Positions 26,950-36,806 of a stretch of 64,000 nucleotides of DNA are shown here, one piece after another. Origin of the DNA: Corynebacterium sp. HMSC08A12 (GTDB lineage: Bacteria > Actinomycetota > Actinomycetes > Mycobacteriales > Mycobacteriaceae); NCBI RefSeq assembly GCF_001807485.1, contig NZ_KV789180.1, forward strand, positions 1 through 64,000, given 5' to 3'. Position numbers and translations under genes: made by a program. The notes below the pieces were generated by a model that searched no databases, was not told the origin of the DNA, and saw only the letters and a program-made list of their open reading frames with translations. Positions within the stretch are counted from its first letter, which is position 1. Each line of letters begins with the position of its first letter.

Positions 26950-26982
26950 CTGGGGCGCCACTGGAACTAGCGCCTTAACCGG

Positions 26983-28461
26983 CTAATGCATCAACCACTG
27001 CACCAGCGTGCGCGCGCCGAAGCCTGTGCCCACCGGAGTGACTTCGTCGTAGGTGGATTCCGCGCGGCCCGGGCCGGCGATGTCCAGGTGGATCAGCGGC
27101 ACGCCACGAGTGAAGCGGCGCAGGAACATCGCGGCGGTGGTCGCGCCCGGCCCCTTCGGGGTCTGGCGCACGTCGGCGATCTTGGAGGTCACGTTTTCCT
27201 CCAGGTACTCCTGCATCGGCATCGGCCACCAGCGCTCTCCCACGATGGCGCCGCGACGGGCGAGCTTGACGCCCGCACCCCAGTTATCGGAGAACACAGC
27301 GCCCGTTCGCAGTCCCAGCGCCACCTTGGCCGCCCCTGTCAGCGTCGCTACGGTCACCACGGCGGCGGGCTTGTACTTCTTGGCTCCGTAGCTGACCGCA
27401 TCGGCCAGGATCATGCGGCCTTCGGCATCGGTGTTCGTCACCTCGGAGGTCAGGCCGCCATAGTGCTCCACCACGTCGCCGGGGCGGTAGGACTTTCCAT
27501 CGATCATGTTCTCCGCCGTCGGGATCAGCGCCACGACCTTGCGGGGAACCTGCTGCTCGGCCAGGGCACGGAAGGCGGCGATGACGCTGGCCCCACCGGT
27601 CATGTCGGTACGCATCGTGTCCATGCCAGCGGCCGGCTTCACACTGATACCGCCCGTATCGAAGGTCACGCCCTTGCCCACCAGCACGGCGGTGCGACGG
27701 CGGCGGCGCTGATCCACCTTCTGCGGATCCCACACCAGCTCGATCAGCATCGGCGGGCGGGAGGATCCCCCGCCGACGGCCAAAATGCCACCGAAGCCCT
27801 TGTCCTTGAGCCAGCCCGCGTCGCGCAGGCGCACCTTCACACCGTCCAGGTCCTCCACGGCCTTCTTTGCCTGGGTGGCCAGCCACTCCGGGGACTTCAC
27901 GTTGGCAGGTGCATTCGCCAGATCGCGGGACAGGCAGGTCGCCTTGCCCAAGGCCTTGCCCTCCTTCACCGCAGCGACGTAGTCGGCGGTGTCGAAGCCG
28001 TTGAACTCGTAGCCTTCCGGCAGCACGATGTGGACATCGCGCACGCGGGCGGGCTTGCGCTTATTGGTGGTGACGAAGCTGTGGTTGCCGACGATCAGGC
28101 CGATGACCAGGGAGCGGACGTTGGCGGGGGTGAACTCCTCCGGCAGGTGCACCTGCACAATGTGCTTCTTCGCGCGCACGGGGTGGCCGTCGACGACCTT
28201 GCCGATGCGGCGCACCAGCCGGGCACCGGCGCCCCGCCAGCCGTCTTCCAGGAACTCCCGGCCATCGCTGAGGTCCAGCGGGCGGCTCGGCTCGGTGGGC
28301 ACCCAGGCCACAAACTGGCCTGAGGCATCCAGCTCGACCTCGCCCGGCGCGTTCGCGCCAGGTGCGACCTTCACCTGGGTTTCGATGATCTCGGAGCCCT
28401 CCGCGCGCGGGCCGATCGTCACACGGGTCACTTTCTGGGGAATGCTTGGGATCGGTGCCAT
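26983..28461 (-). CDS. pepA: Leucyl aminopeptidase (M17)
   Basis: 492 residues. Metal-dependent cytosolic aminopeptidase of family M17, which removes N-terminal residues from peptides in a hexamer with two metal ions. The C-terminal catalytic domain carries the hallmark NTDAEGRMILADAV (about 328-341) and VGKGVTFDTGGISVKPA with the metal-ligand Lys and Asp. The N-terminal regulatory domain is typical. The gene is preceded by a small DivIVA-like membrane-protein gene on the same strand 3 nt away, so the two are cotranscribed. Confidence 0.96.
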   Translation of the reverse strand: MAPIPSIPQKVTRVTIGPRAEGSEIIETQVKVAPGANAPGEVELDASGQFVAWVPTEPSRPLDLSDGREFLEDGWRGAGARLVRRIGKVVDGHPVRAKKHIVQVHLPEEFTPANVRSLVIGLIVGNHSFVTTNKRKPARVRDVHIVLPEGYEFNGFDTADYVAAVKEGKALGKATCLSRDLANAPANVKSPEWLATQAKKAVEDLDGVKVRLRDAGWLKDKGFGGILAVGGGSSRPPMLIELVWDPQKVDQRRRRRTAVLVGKGVTFDTGGISVKPAAGMDTMRTDMTGGASVIAAFRALAEQQVPRKVVALIPTAENMIDGKSYRPGDVVEHYGGLTSEVTNTDAEGRMILADAVSYGAKKYKPAAVVTVATLTGAAKVALGLRTGAVFSDNWGAGVKLARRGAIVGERWWPMPMQEYLEENVTSKIADVRQTPKGPGATTAAMFLRRFTRGVPLIHLDIAGPGRAESTYDEVTPVGTGFGARTLVQWLMH

Positions 28462-28464
28462 TGC

Positions 28465-28875
28465 TTAACGCTCCTGTTCACGGGGTTCTGCGATGTATTC
28501 TTCGGCGATGTATTCTTCGGCAATGCTTGTGTCTGCAGCGCTATCTTCTGCAGCGTGGTTCTCCGGGGCATGGTTCTCCGGGGCGTGGGCCGCGCCGCCG
28601 ACCTGCTGCTCCAGCTCCTTGATGCGTCCGGCGAGCCGGTCGATGTAGAAGTCCACTTCAGCCTGGTTGTAGCCGCGAATCTCCAGCGAGAATCCGGCAT
28701 CCCGGATCCCCTCGGCGGTCAGCGGGCCGTTCTCCAGGTTCTCCCAGTGCTGTAGCTTTGCGTTCCCCGCGGTCACGGGCGGCAGCGCCTCACCGCGGCC
28801 GAACACAGTACCGAGTAGATAAACCAGGAGCGCGCCGACGAGGAACGCTCCGACGAGAGACAACAACCAAAACAT
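28465..28875 (-). CDS. Small membrane-anchored DivIVA-like protein
   Basis: 136 residues. An N-terminal membrane helix (about 2-25, LLSLVGAFLVGALLVYLLG) is followed by the DivIVA-type motif DAGFSLEIRGYNQAEVDFYIDRL (residues about 59-81), a short coiled coil, and an Ala/Glu/His-rich tail that contains repeats of APENHA and AEEYIAE. Proteins of this kind recognise curved membrane or act at the cell pole in apically growing actinobacteria; the role here is inference. It stands 3 nt before pepA and reads in the same direction. Confidence 0.82.
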   Translation of the reverse strand: MFWLLSLVGAFLVGALLVYLLGTVFGRGEALPPVTAGNAKLQHWENLENGPLTAEGIRDAGFSLEIRGYNQAEVDFYIDRLAGRIKELEQQVGGAAHAPENHAPENHAAEDSAADTSIAEEYIAEEYIAEPREQER

Positions 28876-28924
28876 ACCTATTAATCTACCGCCTCAGAGG
28901 CTCGTTTCGGCGGCTTGTAGGGGC

Positions 28925-29806
28925 TTACTTGGTTCCCGGCTTCCCCTTCGACCCCTCGGCCAGCTCCGCCTCGTCACCGAAACGCTCCAGCTCTGCGTCG
29001 ATCCGCTCTTGCTCCAGAGCCAGTTCCTCCTGGCGGATCTTCAACTTCCGCACGTGGTTATCGTGTGCGTCCACGCAGATCTGCACGGCCTCGGCCGGAT
29101 CATCGGTGACGTGGAACAGGTCCACGTCCTCTGGGGAGATCATGCCCTCCTCGACCAGTCGATCGTGGATCCAGTCGACTAGCCCGCCCCAGAACTCCTT
29201 GCCGATCAGAACTATCGGGAATTTGCGGATCTTCTCCGTCTGCACCATCACCAGTGCCTCGAACAGCTCGTCCAGGGTGCCGTAGCCGCCGGGCAGGCAG
29301 ATGAATGCCTGCGAGTACTTCAGGAACATGGTCTTGCGCACGAAGAAGTAGCGGAAGTTTAGCCCCAGGTCCACCCACTGGTTCATACCCTGTTCCATGG
29401 GGAGCTCGATACCCAGGCCGATGGACATGCCGCCGGATTCCTGCGCGCCGCGGTTCGGGGCTTCCATCAGGCCCGGCCCGCCGCCGGTGATCGTCGCGTA
29501 GCCGGCCTCGTTGATCAGCCGTCCTAGCTCCCGGCCCTTTTCGTAGTATGCGTGGCCCGGCTTGACGCGCGCGGAGCCGAACACAGTTATCGCCTTCGGG
29601 ATCTTCGCCAGCGCACCGAAACCGTCAACGAATTCGGACTGGATGCGCATCACGCGCCACGGATCGGTGTGCAGCCAGTCAATGCTGGCCTGCTCCCCCA
29701 GCAGTCGCTGGTCCGTGGTGGACTTCTGCTTCTGGCTGTGCCTCTTGCCGCGCAGCAGCATCGGTCCGCGGAGTCGGAATTCTCGGTTGTTTTCGCTGGT
29801 AGTCAT
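28925..29806 (-). CDS. LOG-family (TIGR00730) nucleoside-monophosphate phosphoribohydrolase-like
   Basis: 293 residues. The family motif PGGYGTLDELFEA (about 171-183) and the nucleotide-binding GSARVKPGHAYYEKG (about 77-91) mark a LOG-type Rossmann-fold protein. Related enzymes release cytokinins or cleave AMP to adenine and ribose-5-phosphate. It was long misannotated as lysine decarboxylase. The C-terminal 60 residues form a charged coiled coil. It is upstream of the DivIVA-like protein and pepA on the same strand. Confidence 0.9.
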   Translation of the reverse strand: MTTSENNREFRLRGPMLLRGKRHSQKQKSTTDQRLLGEQASIDWLHTDPWRVMRIQSEFVDGFGALAKIPKAITVFGSARVKPGHAYYEKGRELGRLINEAGYATITGGGPGLMEAPNRGAQESGGMSIGLGIELPMEQGMNQWVDLGLNFRYFFVRKTMFLKYSQAFICLPGGYGTLDELFEALVMVQTEKIRKFPIVLIGKEFWGGLVDWIHDRLVEEGMISPEDVDLFHVTDDPAEAVQICVDAHDNHVRKLKIRQEELALEQERIDAELERFGDEAELAEGSKGKPGTK

Positions 29807-29889
29807 GCGTTCGTGTGCCTTAAATGTCTGGTCGATCTTTATACTTCTTTGTGCTTCTCACGCTACTGGTTGCAGGCTCGTGGCGCTCG

Positions 29890-31044
29890 TTAGCGGGAGA
29901 GGAACTGGATCAACTGGCGGCTAACCTCTTCGATCTGCGCCACCGGGCAGCGCTCGTCCTTCGTGTGACACAGCCCCGGGTCGCCGGGGCCGAAGTTCAC
30001 GGCGGGGATGCCCAGCTCGGTGAAACGGGCCACGTCGGTCCAGCCATATTTCGGCCGCACCCGCCCACCGGTGGCTTCCACCAATTTCGCCGCGAAGGGT
30101 TGGTTCAAGCCTGGGGCGGCTGCGGCTGCGGCGTCATCAAGAAAGACAGAGAAACCCTCGGCGGGGCTATCGGGCGTGCCCACCTGCAGCACCTCGTACA
30201 GGTGCGCCAGAGCCTCGTCCACGCTGCGGTTGGGCGCGTAGCGGAAGTTGATGAAAGCCCAGGCCTCATCGGGAATGGTGTTGGTGGCCACGCCGGATTC
30301 GGCAACGACCGCGTTGAGGCCCTCCTTGTAGGTCAGGCCGTCGATCTCCACGTCCTGCGGCTCATAATCCGCCACGCGCACCAGCACACGGGCCAGATCG
30401 TGGAGCGCGTTGTGGCCGAGCCAGCTGCGAGCGGAGTGCGCGCGAGCTCCCAGGGCGGTGACCTTCACGCGGATGGTTCCCTGGCAGCCAGCCTCGATCA
30501 TCGCCCCGGACGGCTCGCCCAGCAACGCCAGATCGCCCGCTAACAGGTCGGGGTCGGACTGCACCAGGTGGTTCAGGCCGTTGTACTTGGTGGCCACCTC
30601 TTCCCCCTCGTAGAGCACCAGCGTCAGTTCGCAGGCCAGCTCCGGGGAGTTCGCCAGAGTGGCGAAGGCATGCGCGTAGCAGGCGGCGCCCGACTTCATG
30701 TCCACGGAGCCGAGGCCGAAGATGGTCTGCTCCCCCGTCTCCGGATCCGGCCCCAGGCGCGAGGGCAGGTTATCCGCCGGCGGCACGGTATCCAGGTGGC
30801 CCGCCAGAATCACCCGATCCCCAAGGCCGCGATGGGTGCGCGCGACCAGGGTATTTCCCCGGCGCGTGACCTCTACGTTCTCGATGGCCCGCAGGGCGGG
30901 TTCGACAGCGTCGGCGATCTCCTGCTCGTGGTGCGACTCGCTGTAGATGTCAACGAGCTGGCGGGTCAGAGGGACCGCCCCGGCGACCAAGTCGATGGAA
31001 GGCGCTGAAGTTTTGGAAGATTCTGAAGGTTCTGCAGTATTCAT
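29890..31044 (-). CDS. dapE: Succinyl-diaminopimelate desuccinylase
   Basis: 384 residues, family M20. It hydrolyses N-succinyl-LL-diaminopimelate, the last succinylase-branch step before LL-DAP. AGHLDTVP (about 81-88, metal His and catalytic Asp), GSVDMKSG (metal Asp) and YEGEEVATKYNG (catalytic Glu and metal Glu) are present. dapD lies on the opposite strand about 1.6 kb away, and dapC about 3.7 kb away, so all succinylase-branch genes are close. It is divergent from the amino-acid permease. Confidence 0.95.
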   Translation of the reverse strand: MNTAEPSESSKTSAPSIDLVAGAVPLTRQLVDIYSESHHEQEIADAVEPALRAIENVEVTRRGNTLVARTHRGLGDRVILAGHLDTVPPADNLPSRLGPDPETGEQTIFGLGSVDMKSGAACYAHAFATLANSPELACELTLVLYEGEEVATKYNGLNHLVQSDPDLLAGDLALLGEPSGAMIEAGCQGTIRVKVTALGARAHSARSWLGHNALHDLARVLVRVADYEPQDVEIDGLTYKEGLNAVVAESGVATNTIPDEAWAFINFRYAPNRSVDEALAHLYEVLQVGTPDSPAEGFSVFLDDAAAAAAPGLNQPFAAKLVEATGGRVRPKYGWTDVARFTELGIPAVNFGPGDPGLCHTKDERCPVAQIEEVSRQLIQFLSR

Positions 31045-31181
31045 TGCTTGCGATCCTAGACCAGCTGGCAGCCCGCCGTCGGGGGCAGGCGGGTGTTCTG
31101 CAGGGTGAAAAACTACCCGCCACAGGGGCTAAAAGTACCCATGCTGGCCTTTAACAAGAACGGTTGTGTTCTAATTCTGGT

Positions 31182-32651
31182 ATGAAGACTCGAAACTCCG
31201 ATTCAGGTGCCGCGGAAGGCACCTCTAACCAGCTGGGTCACAGCCTAGAGACCCGCCACCTGACCATGATGGGCTTGGGCTCGGCTGTGGGCGCCGGGCT
31301 GTTCCTCGGCACCGGCGTGGGCATCCAGGCCGCAGGCCCGGCGGTGCTGCTTTCCTATATCGTCGCCGGCATCGTGGTTATCGCCGTGATGCAGATGCTG
31401 GGCGAGCTCGCCGCCGCCCGCCCGGCCTCGGGCACCTTCGCCACCTACGGCCAGATGGCCTTCGGCCGCTGGAATGGCTTCGCCCTGGGCTGGCTGTACT
31501 GGTTCATGCTGATCATGGTGATGGGCGCCGAGATTACCGGCGCGGGCGCGATTATGGGCGCGTGGTTCGGCGTGGACGGGTGGATCCCCGGCCTGGTGTG
31601 CGTGGTGTTGTTCACCATCGTGAACCTGGCGGGTGTGCGCGGCTTCGGCGAGTTCGAGTACTGGTTCGCCTTCATCAAGGTCGCGGTTATCATCATCTTC
31701 CTGGTTATCGGCACGGGTCTGCTGCTGGGGTTGTTCCCCAGCTACGACTCCCCTGGCCTGAGCAACTTCTCTGACTTCGCCCCCAACGGCATCTCCGGCA
31801 TGGCGGTAGGCCTGCTGGCTGTGGCCTTCGCCTTCGGTGGCATCGAGATCGTGACCATCGCCGCCGCGGAGTCGAAGGATCCGGCGAACTCCATCGCCGC
31901 CGCCGTGCGCGCCGTCATCTGGCGTATCTCCATTTTCTACCTGGGCAGTGTCTTCCTGATCACCGCCCTGCTGCCTTTCGACACCTTGGGTGAGGCCGAG
32001 TCCGCCGAAGAGTCTCCGTTCACCCGCATCCTGGCCTTCGCCCAGATCCCGGGCATCGTGGAGATCATGGAGGTCGTGATCGTCCTGGCTTTGCTGTCGG
32101 CCTTCAACGCGCAGATTTATGCCACCAGCCGCCTGATGTACAGCTTCTCCCAGGAACGCAACGCGCCGCGCTGGTTCCGCAAGACCAACGCCCAGAAGGT
32201 GCCTTACCGCGCCGTGTGGTGCTCCCTGTTCTTCGCTTTCGTCTCCGTTGCGCTGCAGGTGTGGGGCCCAGAGGACCTGATCAAGATCCTGTTCAACGCC
32301 GTCGGCGGCACGCTGCTGGTCATCTGGATGGTTATCGTCTTGTCGGAGATCAAGCTGCGCCCGACCTTCGAGCGCGACGGCAGCCTCTCCGTACGCATGT
32401 GGGGCTACCCTGTGCTGCCCTGGCTGACGTTCCTAGCACTCATCGCCCTGATGGTTCTGATGCTCTTCGACGAGGGCGCCCGTTTGCAGGTCATCACCGT
32501 CGCCGTCGCCTTTGTTGTCCTGAGCCTGATCGGCCTGGCGCTGCAGAAGACGCAGGGACCGCAGGAGGCCGAAGACAGTGCTGGCACCGCTGCGTCCACT
32601 ACTACGGCCACTAACACGACCACCGCTGCAGACAGCGACTCCACCACATAG
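31182..32651 (+). CDS. Amino-acid permease (APC superfamily, AAT type)
   Basis: About 489 residues with 12 predicted membrane helices. The first helix carries the family motif [17 protein letters not shown] followed by [13 protein letters not shown]; the [13 protein letters not shown] segment is the second hallmark of the AroP/LysP/CycA group. The C-terminus is a Thr-rich tail. The likely role is uptake of an amino acid with protons; the substrate is not predictable. I chose ATG 31182 rather than TTG 31164; a TCTAAT hexamer 6 nt before the ATG fits leaderless start. dapD follows 29 nt after its stop. Confidence 0.92.
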   Translation: MKTRNSDSGAAEGTSNQLGHSLETRHLTMMGLGSAVGAGLFLGTGVGIQAAGPAVLLSYIVAGIVVIAVMQMLGELAAARPASGTFATYGQMAFGRWNGFALGWLYWFMLIMVMGAEITGAGAIMGAWFGVDGWIPGLVCVVLFTIVNLAGVRGFGEFEYWFAFIKVAVIIIFLVIGTGLLLGLFPSYDSPGLSNFSDFAPNGISGMAVGLLAVAFAFGGIEIVTIAAAESKDPANSIAAAVRAVIWRISIFYLGSVFLITALLPFDTLGEAESAEESPFTRILAFAQIPGIVEIMEVVIVLALLSAFNAQIYATSRLMYSFSQERNAPRWFRKTNAQKVPYRAVWCSLFFAFVSVALQVWGPEDLIKILFNAVGGTLLVIWMVIVLSEIKLRPTFERDGSLSVRMWGYPVLPWLTFLALIALMVLMLFDEGARLQVITVAVAFVVLSLIGLALQKTQGPQEAEDSAGTAASTTTATNTTTAADSDSTT

Positions 32652-32680
32652 GTACAAACTCATATGTAGGATCGGCAACC

Positions 32681-33703
32681 ATGACTTCTGCTTATGGAAA
32701 TGGATTTGCCACTCTGACCGATTCCGGCGAGGTGCTGGACACCTGGTTCTTCGAGTTCGATCTCAGCTCGGCCGCTGCTGGTGCCACTGATGCTGGTGCC
32801 GCTGAGGCGGGCACGCAGGTGCTCGATCTTACTGACGCCAGCACCTCCGCCCCTGATTCCTTCCGTCCCCTGGCCAACCTCGTCGGCACAGACGAGGTCC
32901 GCGGCACCCGCCGCGTAGCAGTGACCACTACCATTGCCGACCTGGATGCTCCGCCCGCCGATGCGTACGACGCCTACCTGCGCCTGCACCTGATCTCCGG
33001 CCGCAAGATCCAGCCCCATGGCTGCAACTTGGATGGCCTGTTCGGTCTGCTTAGCAACGTTGTGTGGACGAACCACGGCCCGTGCGCCGTCCCCGGTTTC
33101 GAGTCTGTCCGCGCCCGCCTGCAGACCGAGCGCGGCCCGGTGACGGTTTACAGCGTGGATAAGTTCCCGCGCATGGTGGATTACGTGGTTCCCACTGGCG
33201 TGCGTATCGGCGATGCAGACCGCGTGCGCCTGGGCGCCCACCTGGCCGAGGGCACAACTGTTATGCACGAGGGCTTCATCAACTTCAACGCGGGCACGCT
33301 GGGCTCCTCCATGGTCGAGGGTCGCATCTCTGGTGGCGTGGTCGTGGGCGACGGCTCCGATATCGGCGGCGGCGCTTCCGTCATGGGCACTCTGTCCGGC
33401 GGTGGCAAGGAGGTCATCTCCATCGGCGAGCGTTGCCTGCTGGGCGCGAACTCCGGCGTGGGCATTTCCCTGGGCGACGACGTCACAGTCGAGGCCGGTC
33501 TGTACATCACCTTTGGCACCAAGATCACCCTGACCGACGAGGTGGCCAAGCGACTGGGCAAGCAGGCAGGCGAATTTGTCAAGGCCTCCGAGCTCTCCGG
33601 CGCCAGCGGCATCCTGTTCCGCCGTAACTCCGTCTCCGGCGCGGTCGAGGCCGTCGCAAACGCCTCCGCCGTCGAGCTCAACGAGGCCCTGCACGCCAAC
33701 TAA
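32681..33703 (+). CDS. dapD: 2,3,4,5-tetrahydropyridine-2,6-dicarboxylate N-succinyltransferase
   Basis: 340 residues. It transfers succinyl from succinyl-CoA to tetrahydrodipicolinate in lysine and diaminopimelate synthesis. The long actinobacterial DapD form is present: an N-terminal alpha/beta domain followed by a left-handed beta-helix from about 165 to 280 ([46 protein letters not shown]). Spacing to the permease gene (29 nt) suggests one transcription unit. Confidence 0.96.
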   Translation: MTSAYGNGFATLTDSGEVLDTWFFEFDLSSAAAGATDAGAAEAGTQVLDLTDASTSAPDSFRPLANLVGTDEVRGTRRVAVTTTIADLDAPPADAYDAYLRLHLISGRKIQPHGCNLDGLFGLLSNVVWTNHGPCAVPGFESVRARLQTERGPVTVYSVDKFPRMVDYVVPTGVRIGDADRVRLGAHLAEGTTVMHEGFINFNAGTLGSSMVEGRISGGVVVGDGSDIGGGASVMGTLSGGGKEVISIGERCLLGANSGVGISLGDDVTVEAGLYITFGTKITLTDEVAKRLGKQAGEFVKASELSGASGILFRRNSVSGAVEAVANASAVELNEALHAN

Positions 33704-33726
33704 GTTCCGCACCCCTAGCCCGTGCA

Positions 33727-34656
33727 CTAACTAGGTGCGTCAGCTCCCCACTGTGCCCACGGGTCTTCCAGGCAGCGCTCGATTTCGATGCGCTGCCTGT
33801 TTCTTATTGACGCCTCCAGCGCCAACTCAATAGCGACGGCGCGCAAGCGCAACGCGCCCGCCCCGGGACGGTACTCCGGGTACGTGTCATCGCCGTAGAT
33901 GGGAGCGCCCAGGTGATTCATCAGTACCCGCAGCTGGTGCGTGTACCCGGTCCGGGGCTGTAGCTCATACACGGCGGTGGGAGTGCCCGCATGGGTAGCA
34001 TCCGCAGATATGGCTTCTACACAGGCACTGCTGGCGAGCTTCCGAATGCGCGTGATGGTCAGCCGTGCCTGCTCCCCGTCCACCACCTTCACCTGCGGGT
34101 CGTCCTTGATCTTCAGCATCGGCAGCTGCACCTCCCGCCACTGCGGCCCAATCTCCGGAATGTCCGCGGCCAGCGCCTGGTAGGTCTTAGAGACCTCCCG
34201 GCGCTGGAATTGGGTCTGCAGGAACCCACGGGTGGCCGGGTTGCGCGCGAGCACCAGCAGGCCGCGGGTGTCCCGATCCAGCCGGTGGGCTGCCACCAGC
34301 TCGGGTTCCTGCAGCCGTACGCGCATCAGGGACTGTGCGGTTGCGCGCAGCAGCTTGCCATTTGGAGTGGACGGCAAACCATGGGGTTTGTCCACTACCA
34401 CGGCATCCGGGCCGGAGTACAGCACAGGAATGTCCGCCGCCAACAGCTCTGCGGGTTCTTCTGGGAAGTCGGGATAGACCCATGTGGGCGTCCGACCCGA
34501 AAGAACGAGCCCCGGGGCCAGCAGCGTGCCGGGTTCGTAGGGCGAATCGCCCGCAGCGGCCGCCAGGTAGGTGCGGCCATCGTCGGGAACGCGGCCGCTC
34601 AGCATGGCTTTCACAGCGGATACGCCATGGCGTGGCGGCGGGCGCCAGCGTTGCAA
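33727..34656 (-). CDS. RluA-family pseudouridine synthase
   Basis: 309 residues. The catalytic motif HRLDRDTRGLLVLARN (about 120-135) contains the essential Asp, and RTGYTHQLRVLMNHLGAPIYGD (about 232-253) completes the RluA/RluC/RluD family signature. It converts uridine to pseudouridine in rRNA or tRNA; the target base is unknown. No S4 domain is visible. The stop lies 23 nt from the convergent dapD. The upstream gene on this strand is dapC. Confidence 0.9.
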   Translation of the reverse strand: MQRWRPPPRHGVSAVKAMLSGRVPDDGRTYLAAAAGDSPYEPGTLLAPGLVLSGRTPTWVYPDFPEEPAELLAADIPVLYSGPDAVVVDKPHGLPSTPNGKLLRATAQSLMRVRLQEPELVAAHRLDRDTRGLLVLARNPATRGFLQTQFQRREVSKTYQALAADIPEIGPQWREVQLPMLKIKDDPQVKVVDGEQARLTITRIRKLASSACVEAISADATHAGTPTAVYELQPRTGYTHQLRVLMNHLGAPIYGDDTYPEYRPGAGALRLRAVAIELALEASIRNRQRIEIERCLEDPWAQWGADAPS

Positions 34657-34683
34657 GGCCGGGATGAGGGCTCAGAGCTCCCG

Positions 34684-35820
34684 CTACTGGGCGGCTGCGG
34701 GATCTTCGCCGGTCAGGCGACGGACAGCGGCCTCGATCCGCTCGTCGGTGGCGGTGAGACCCACGCGAACGAAGTTCTTGCCCTTCGGGCCGTAGAAATC
34801 GCCCGGGGCAACGAGGATGCCCTTATCGGCCAGCTCGGCGACAGTTTCGCGACCGTCGCGGCCCTGCGTGGCCCACAGGTACAGGCCACCGTCGGAGTAT
34901 TCGATGTCGAAGCCAGCCTGCAACAGGGCTGCCTTCAGCAGGTCGCGGCGGTGGCAGTACAGCTGCTTCTGCAGAATCTCGTGACCATCCTCCACCAGGG
35001 CGGCCACCATCGCGGACTGAATGGGTCCGGGGTTCATTAGACCCGCGTGGCGGCGGATGCCCAGCAGCTCCTGGATCAGCTCGCCGTCGCCGGCCAGCCA
35101 GCCAGCGCGATAAGACGCCAGGTTGGAGGTCTTCGACAGCGAGTGCACCGCAATTAGGTTGGTGAAGTCTCCCCCGCACACCTCCGGATCGAGGATCGAG
35201 ACGGGGCGCTCCTCGCCCCACCCCAGGCCCAGGTAGCACTCGTCGGAGACAATGATCGTGCCACGTTCCCGGGCGAACTCCACGAACTTGCGCAGGTGAT
35301 CCACGCCCAGCACCTGGCCGTGCGGGTTCGCCGGGGAGTTCAGGTAGATCAGCGCCGGAGTCTGCGGCCCCAGCTTCAGCAGCGAATCGCTGCGTAGCAC
35401 GTCAGCCCCGGCCAGGCGGGCAGAGACCTCGTAGGTCGGGTAGGCCAACTCCGGGATCACTACCGTGTGGCCCGCGCCGATTCCCAACAGAGTGGGCATC
35501 CAGGCGATGGCCTCCTTGGTGCCGATCACCGGCAGTACCTGGGTATCGGCATCTAAGCCCCGCACCTGGAAGCGCCGCTCCATCGCCCCCACGATGGCTT
35601 CCCGCAGCTCCGGGGTGCCCTTCGTCTGCGGGTACCCCGGCTCCGCGGCGGATTCCGTCAGCGCCAGCTGAATGGCCGGGGAGACCGGATCTACAGGAGT
35701 GCCGACCGACAAATCCACGATCCCATCTGGGTGGCTGGTCGCCTTGGCCTTAGCTTCGGCAAGCGAGTCCCACGGGAAGTCGGGCAGTCGGTCGGCTACT
35801 TTGGTGCGCTTGAAGGTCAT
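34684..35820 (-). CDS. dapC: Succinyldiaminopimelate aminotransferase
   Basis: 378 residues, fold-type I PLP aminotransferase. The PLP-lysine motif VHSLSKTSNLASYRAGW (about 226-242) and YLNSPANPHGQ (about 158-168) are present. The genomic position next to a seven-iron ferredoxin gene matches the actinobacterial DapC (Rv1178 type). It converts N-succinyl-2-amino-6-oxopimelate with glutamate into succinyl-DAP. It lies 92 nt downstream of fdxC and carries its own TGACGCC motif in that gap. Confidence 0.93.
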   Translation of the reverse strand: MTFKRTKVADRLPDFPWDSLAEAKAKATSHPDGIVDLSVGTPVDPVSPAIQLALTESAAEPGYPQTKGTPELREAIVGAMERRFQVRGLDADTQVLPVIGTKEAIAWMPTLLGIGAGHTVVIPELAYPTYEVSARLAGADVLRSDSLLKLGPQTPALIYLNSPANPHGQVLGVDHLRKFVEFARERGTIIVSDECYLGLGWGEERPVSILDPEVCGGDFTNLIAVHSLSKTSNLASYRAGWLAGDGELIQELLGIRRHAGLMNPGPIQSAMVAALVEDGHEILQKQLYCHRRDLLKAALLQAGFDIEYSDGGLYLWATQGRDGRETVAELADKGILVAPGDFYGPKGKNFVRVGLTATDERIEAAVRRLTGEDPAAAQ

Positions 35821-35912
35821 GCTTGTACTTTATACCGCCTGCTTAGTGCGCCCGGCGCTAACCGGTGCAAGTGTGGGCGTCAATAAAGAAAAAGCAGATA
35901 GGCGAATAAAAC

Positions 35913-36230
35913 CTAAGCCTGCGGCGGCAGGTTGGCGATAAGCTCCGCGTCGAAGTCCTGCGGCCCCAGCTTGGCGGCGCCGCCCGGGGAACCCAGATCG
36001 TCGAAGAAGGCGGCGTTCGCGTCGTTGTACTCTTCCCACTCGTCCGGCACGTCATCCTCGTAGAAGATGGCCTCAACCGGGCAGACCGGCTCGCAGGCGC
36101 CACAGTCTACGCACTCGTCCGGGTGGATGTACAGCATGCGCTTGCCCTCGTAGATGCAGTCAACGGGGCACTCTTCTACGCAAGCGCGGTCCAATACGTC
36201 TACACAGGGCTGCGCAATCGTGTAGGTCAT
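35913..36230 (-). CDS. fdxC: Seven-iron ferredoxin
   Basis: 105 residues. Two cluster-binding segments are visible: an N-terminal 3Fe-4S/4Fe-4S part (Cys residues in [18 protein letters not shown]) and [18 protein letters not shown] for the classical 4Fe-4S. The C-terminal acidic half is typical of actinobacterial FdxC. It carries electrons in the cytoplasm to oxygenases and reductases. It lies upstream of dapC, as in mycobacteria (Rv1177-Rv1178). Confidence 0.95.
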   Translation of the reverse strand: MTYTIAQPCVDVLDRACVEECPVDCIYEGKRMLYIHPDECVDCGACEPVCPVEAIFYEDDVPDEWEEYNDANAAFFDDLGSPGGAAKLGPQDFDAELIANLPPQA

Positions 36231-36299
36231 CGTCTAAATACCTACCCTTTCTGGAAAGTTCGTCATACTCCACAGAGCTCTCTTCGAGCTTCTATTCTG

Positions 36300-36749
36300 T
36301 CACTTCAGCGGTTCCAGTGAAAACTGAGGGCGAAGCGGCCACGCGGCCGCTGCCATACCGACCACAAACAGCAGCATAGACCACACGGTCTGCGGCATTA
36401 GCGTCGCCTCGCCGAAAGGCAGCTCCGGCCACATCACCGCCAGCAGATAACCGGCCAGCCACACGAGCGCGGGAATGCCCGCAACCAGCTTGTTATCGGT
36501 CCACAGAAGCGCGGTTTTCGTCACCGCGCGGTTGAAGAAGAACGCAAACAGGATGGTCCACGGCAGCGGCACCAGTGTGTCCCCCACCGTGATGCGCGAG
36601 CCAATGTATAAAACGCTGATGAACAGCCCGAACAGCGCGCCGATAGAGAGCCAAACGATGCCGGAAATGCGCTCAGCGCGCGTTGTATCCTGGCGTGCCT
36701 GGCTCTTGGTGGGGTGTCCCCAGTTGGGCTCGTCCTTCTTCGCGTTCAC
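36300..36749 (-). CDS. Conserved membrane protein of the mshB-fdxC locus (Rv1171-like)
   Basis: 149 residues with four predicted membrane helices (about 30-50, 57-76, 88-107, 117-138) after a polar N-terminus. A GTG start at 36749 is preferred: a TAGGAT hexamer (36758-36763 on the minus strand) sits 8 nt upstream and no ribosome binding site is visible, the leaderless pattern. A longer reading to ATG 36788 is possible but overlaps this hexamer. Position next to mshB and fdxC is kept in mycobacteria. Function unknown. Confidence 0.82.
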   Translation of the reverse strand: MNAKKDEPNWGHPTKSQARQDTTRAERISGIVWLSIGALFGLFISVLYIGSRITVGDTLVPLPWTILFAFFFNRAVTKTALLWTDNKLVAGIPALVWLAGYLLAVMWPELPFGEATLMPQTVWSMLLFVVGMAAAAWPLRPQFSLEPLK

Positions 36750-36806
36750 GTCGATCCATCCTAGTGCCCTACCCCGCCGGACCTCCAAGGCAACGCGGTT
36801 TAGGGC

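Noticed and set aside
26986..28323. 445-codon plus-strand open frame
   Set aside because: Antisense to pepA, which carries the M17 signature; composition is His/Leu/Ala/Gly rich.
32660..33727. 355-codon minus-strand open frame
   Set aside because: Antisense to dapD; no recognisable domain.
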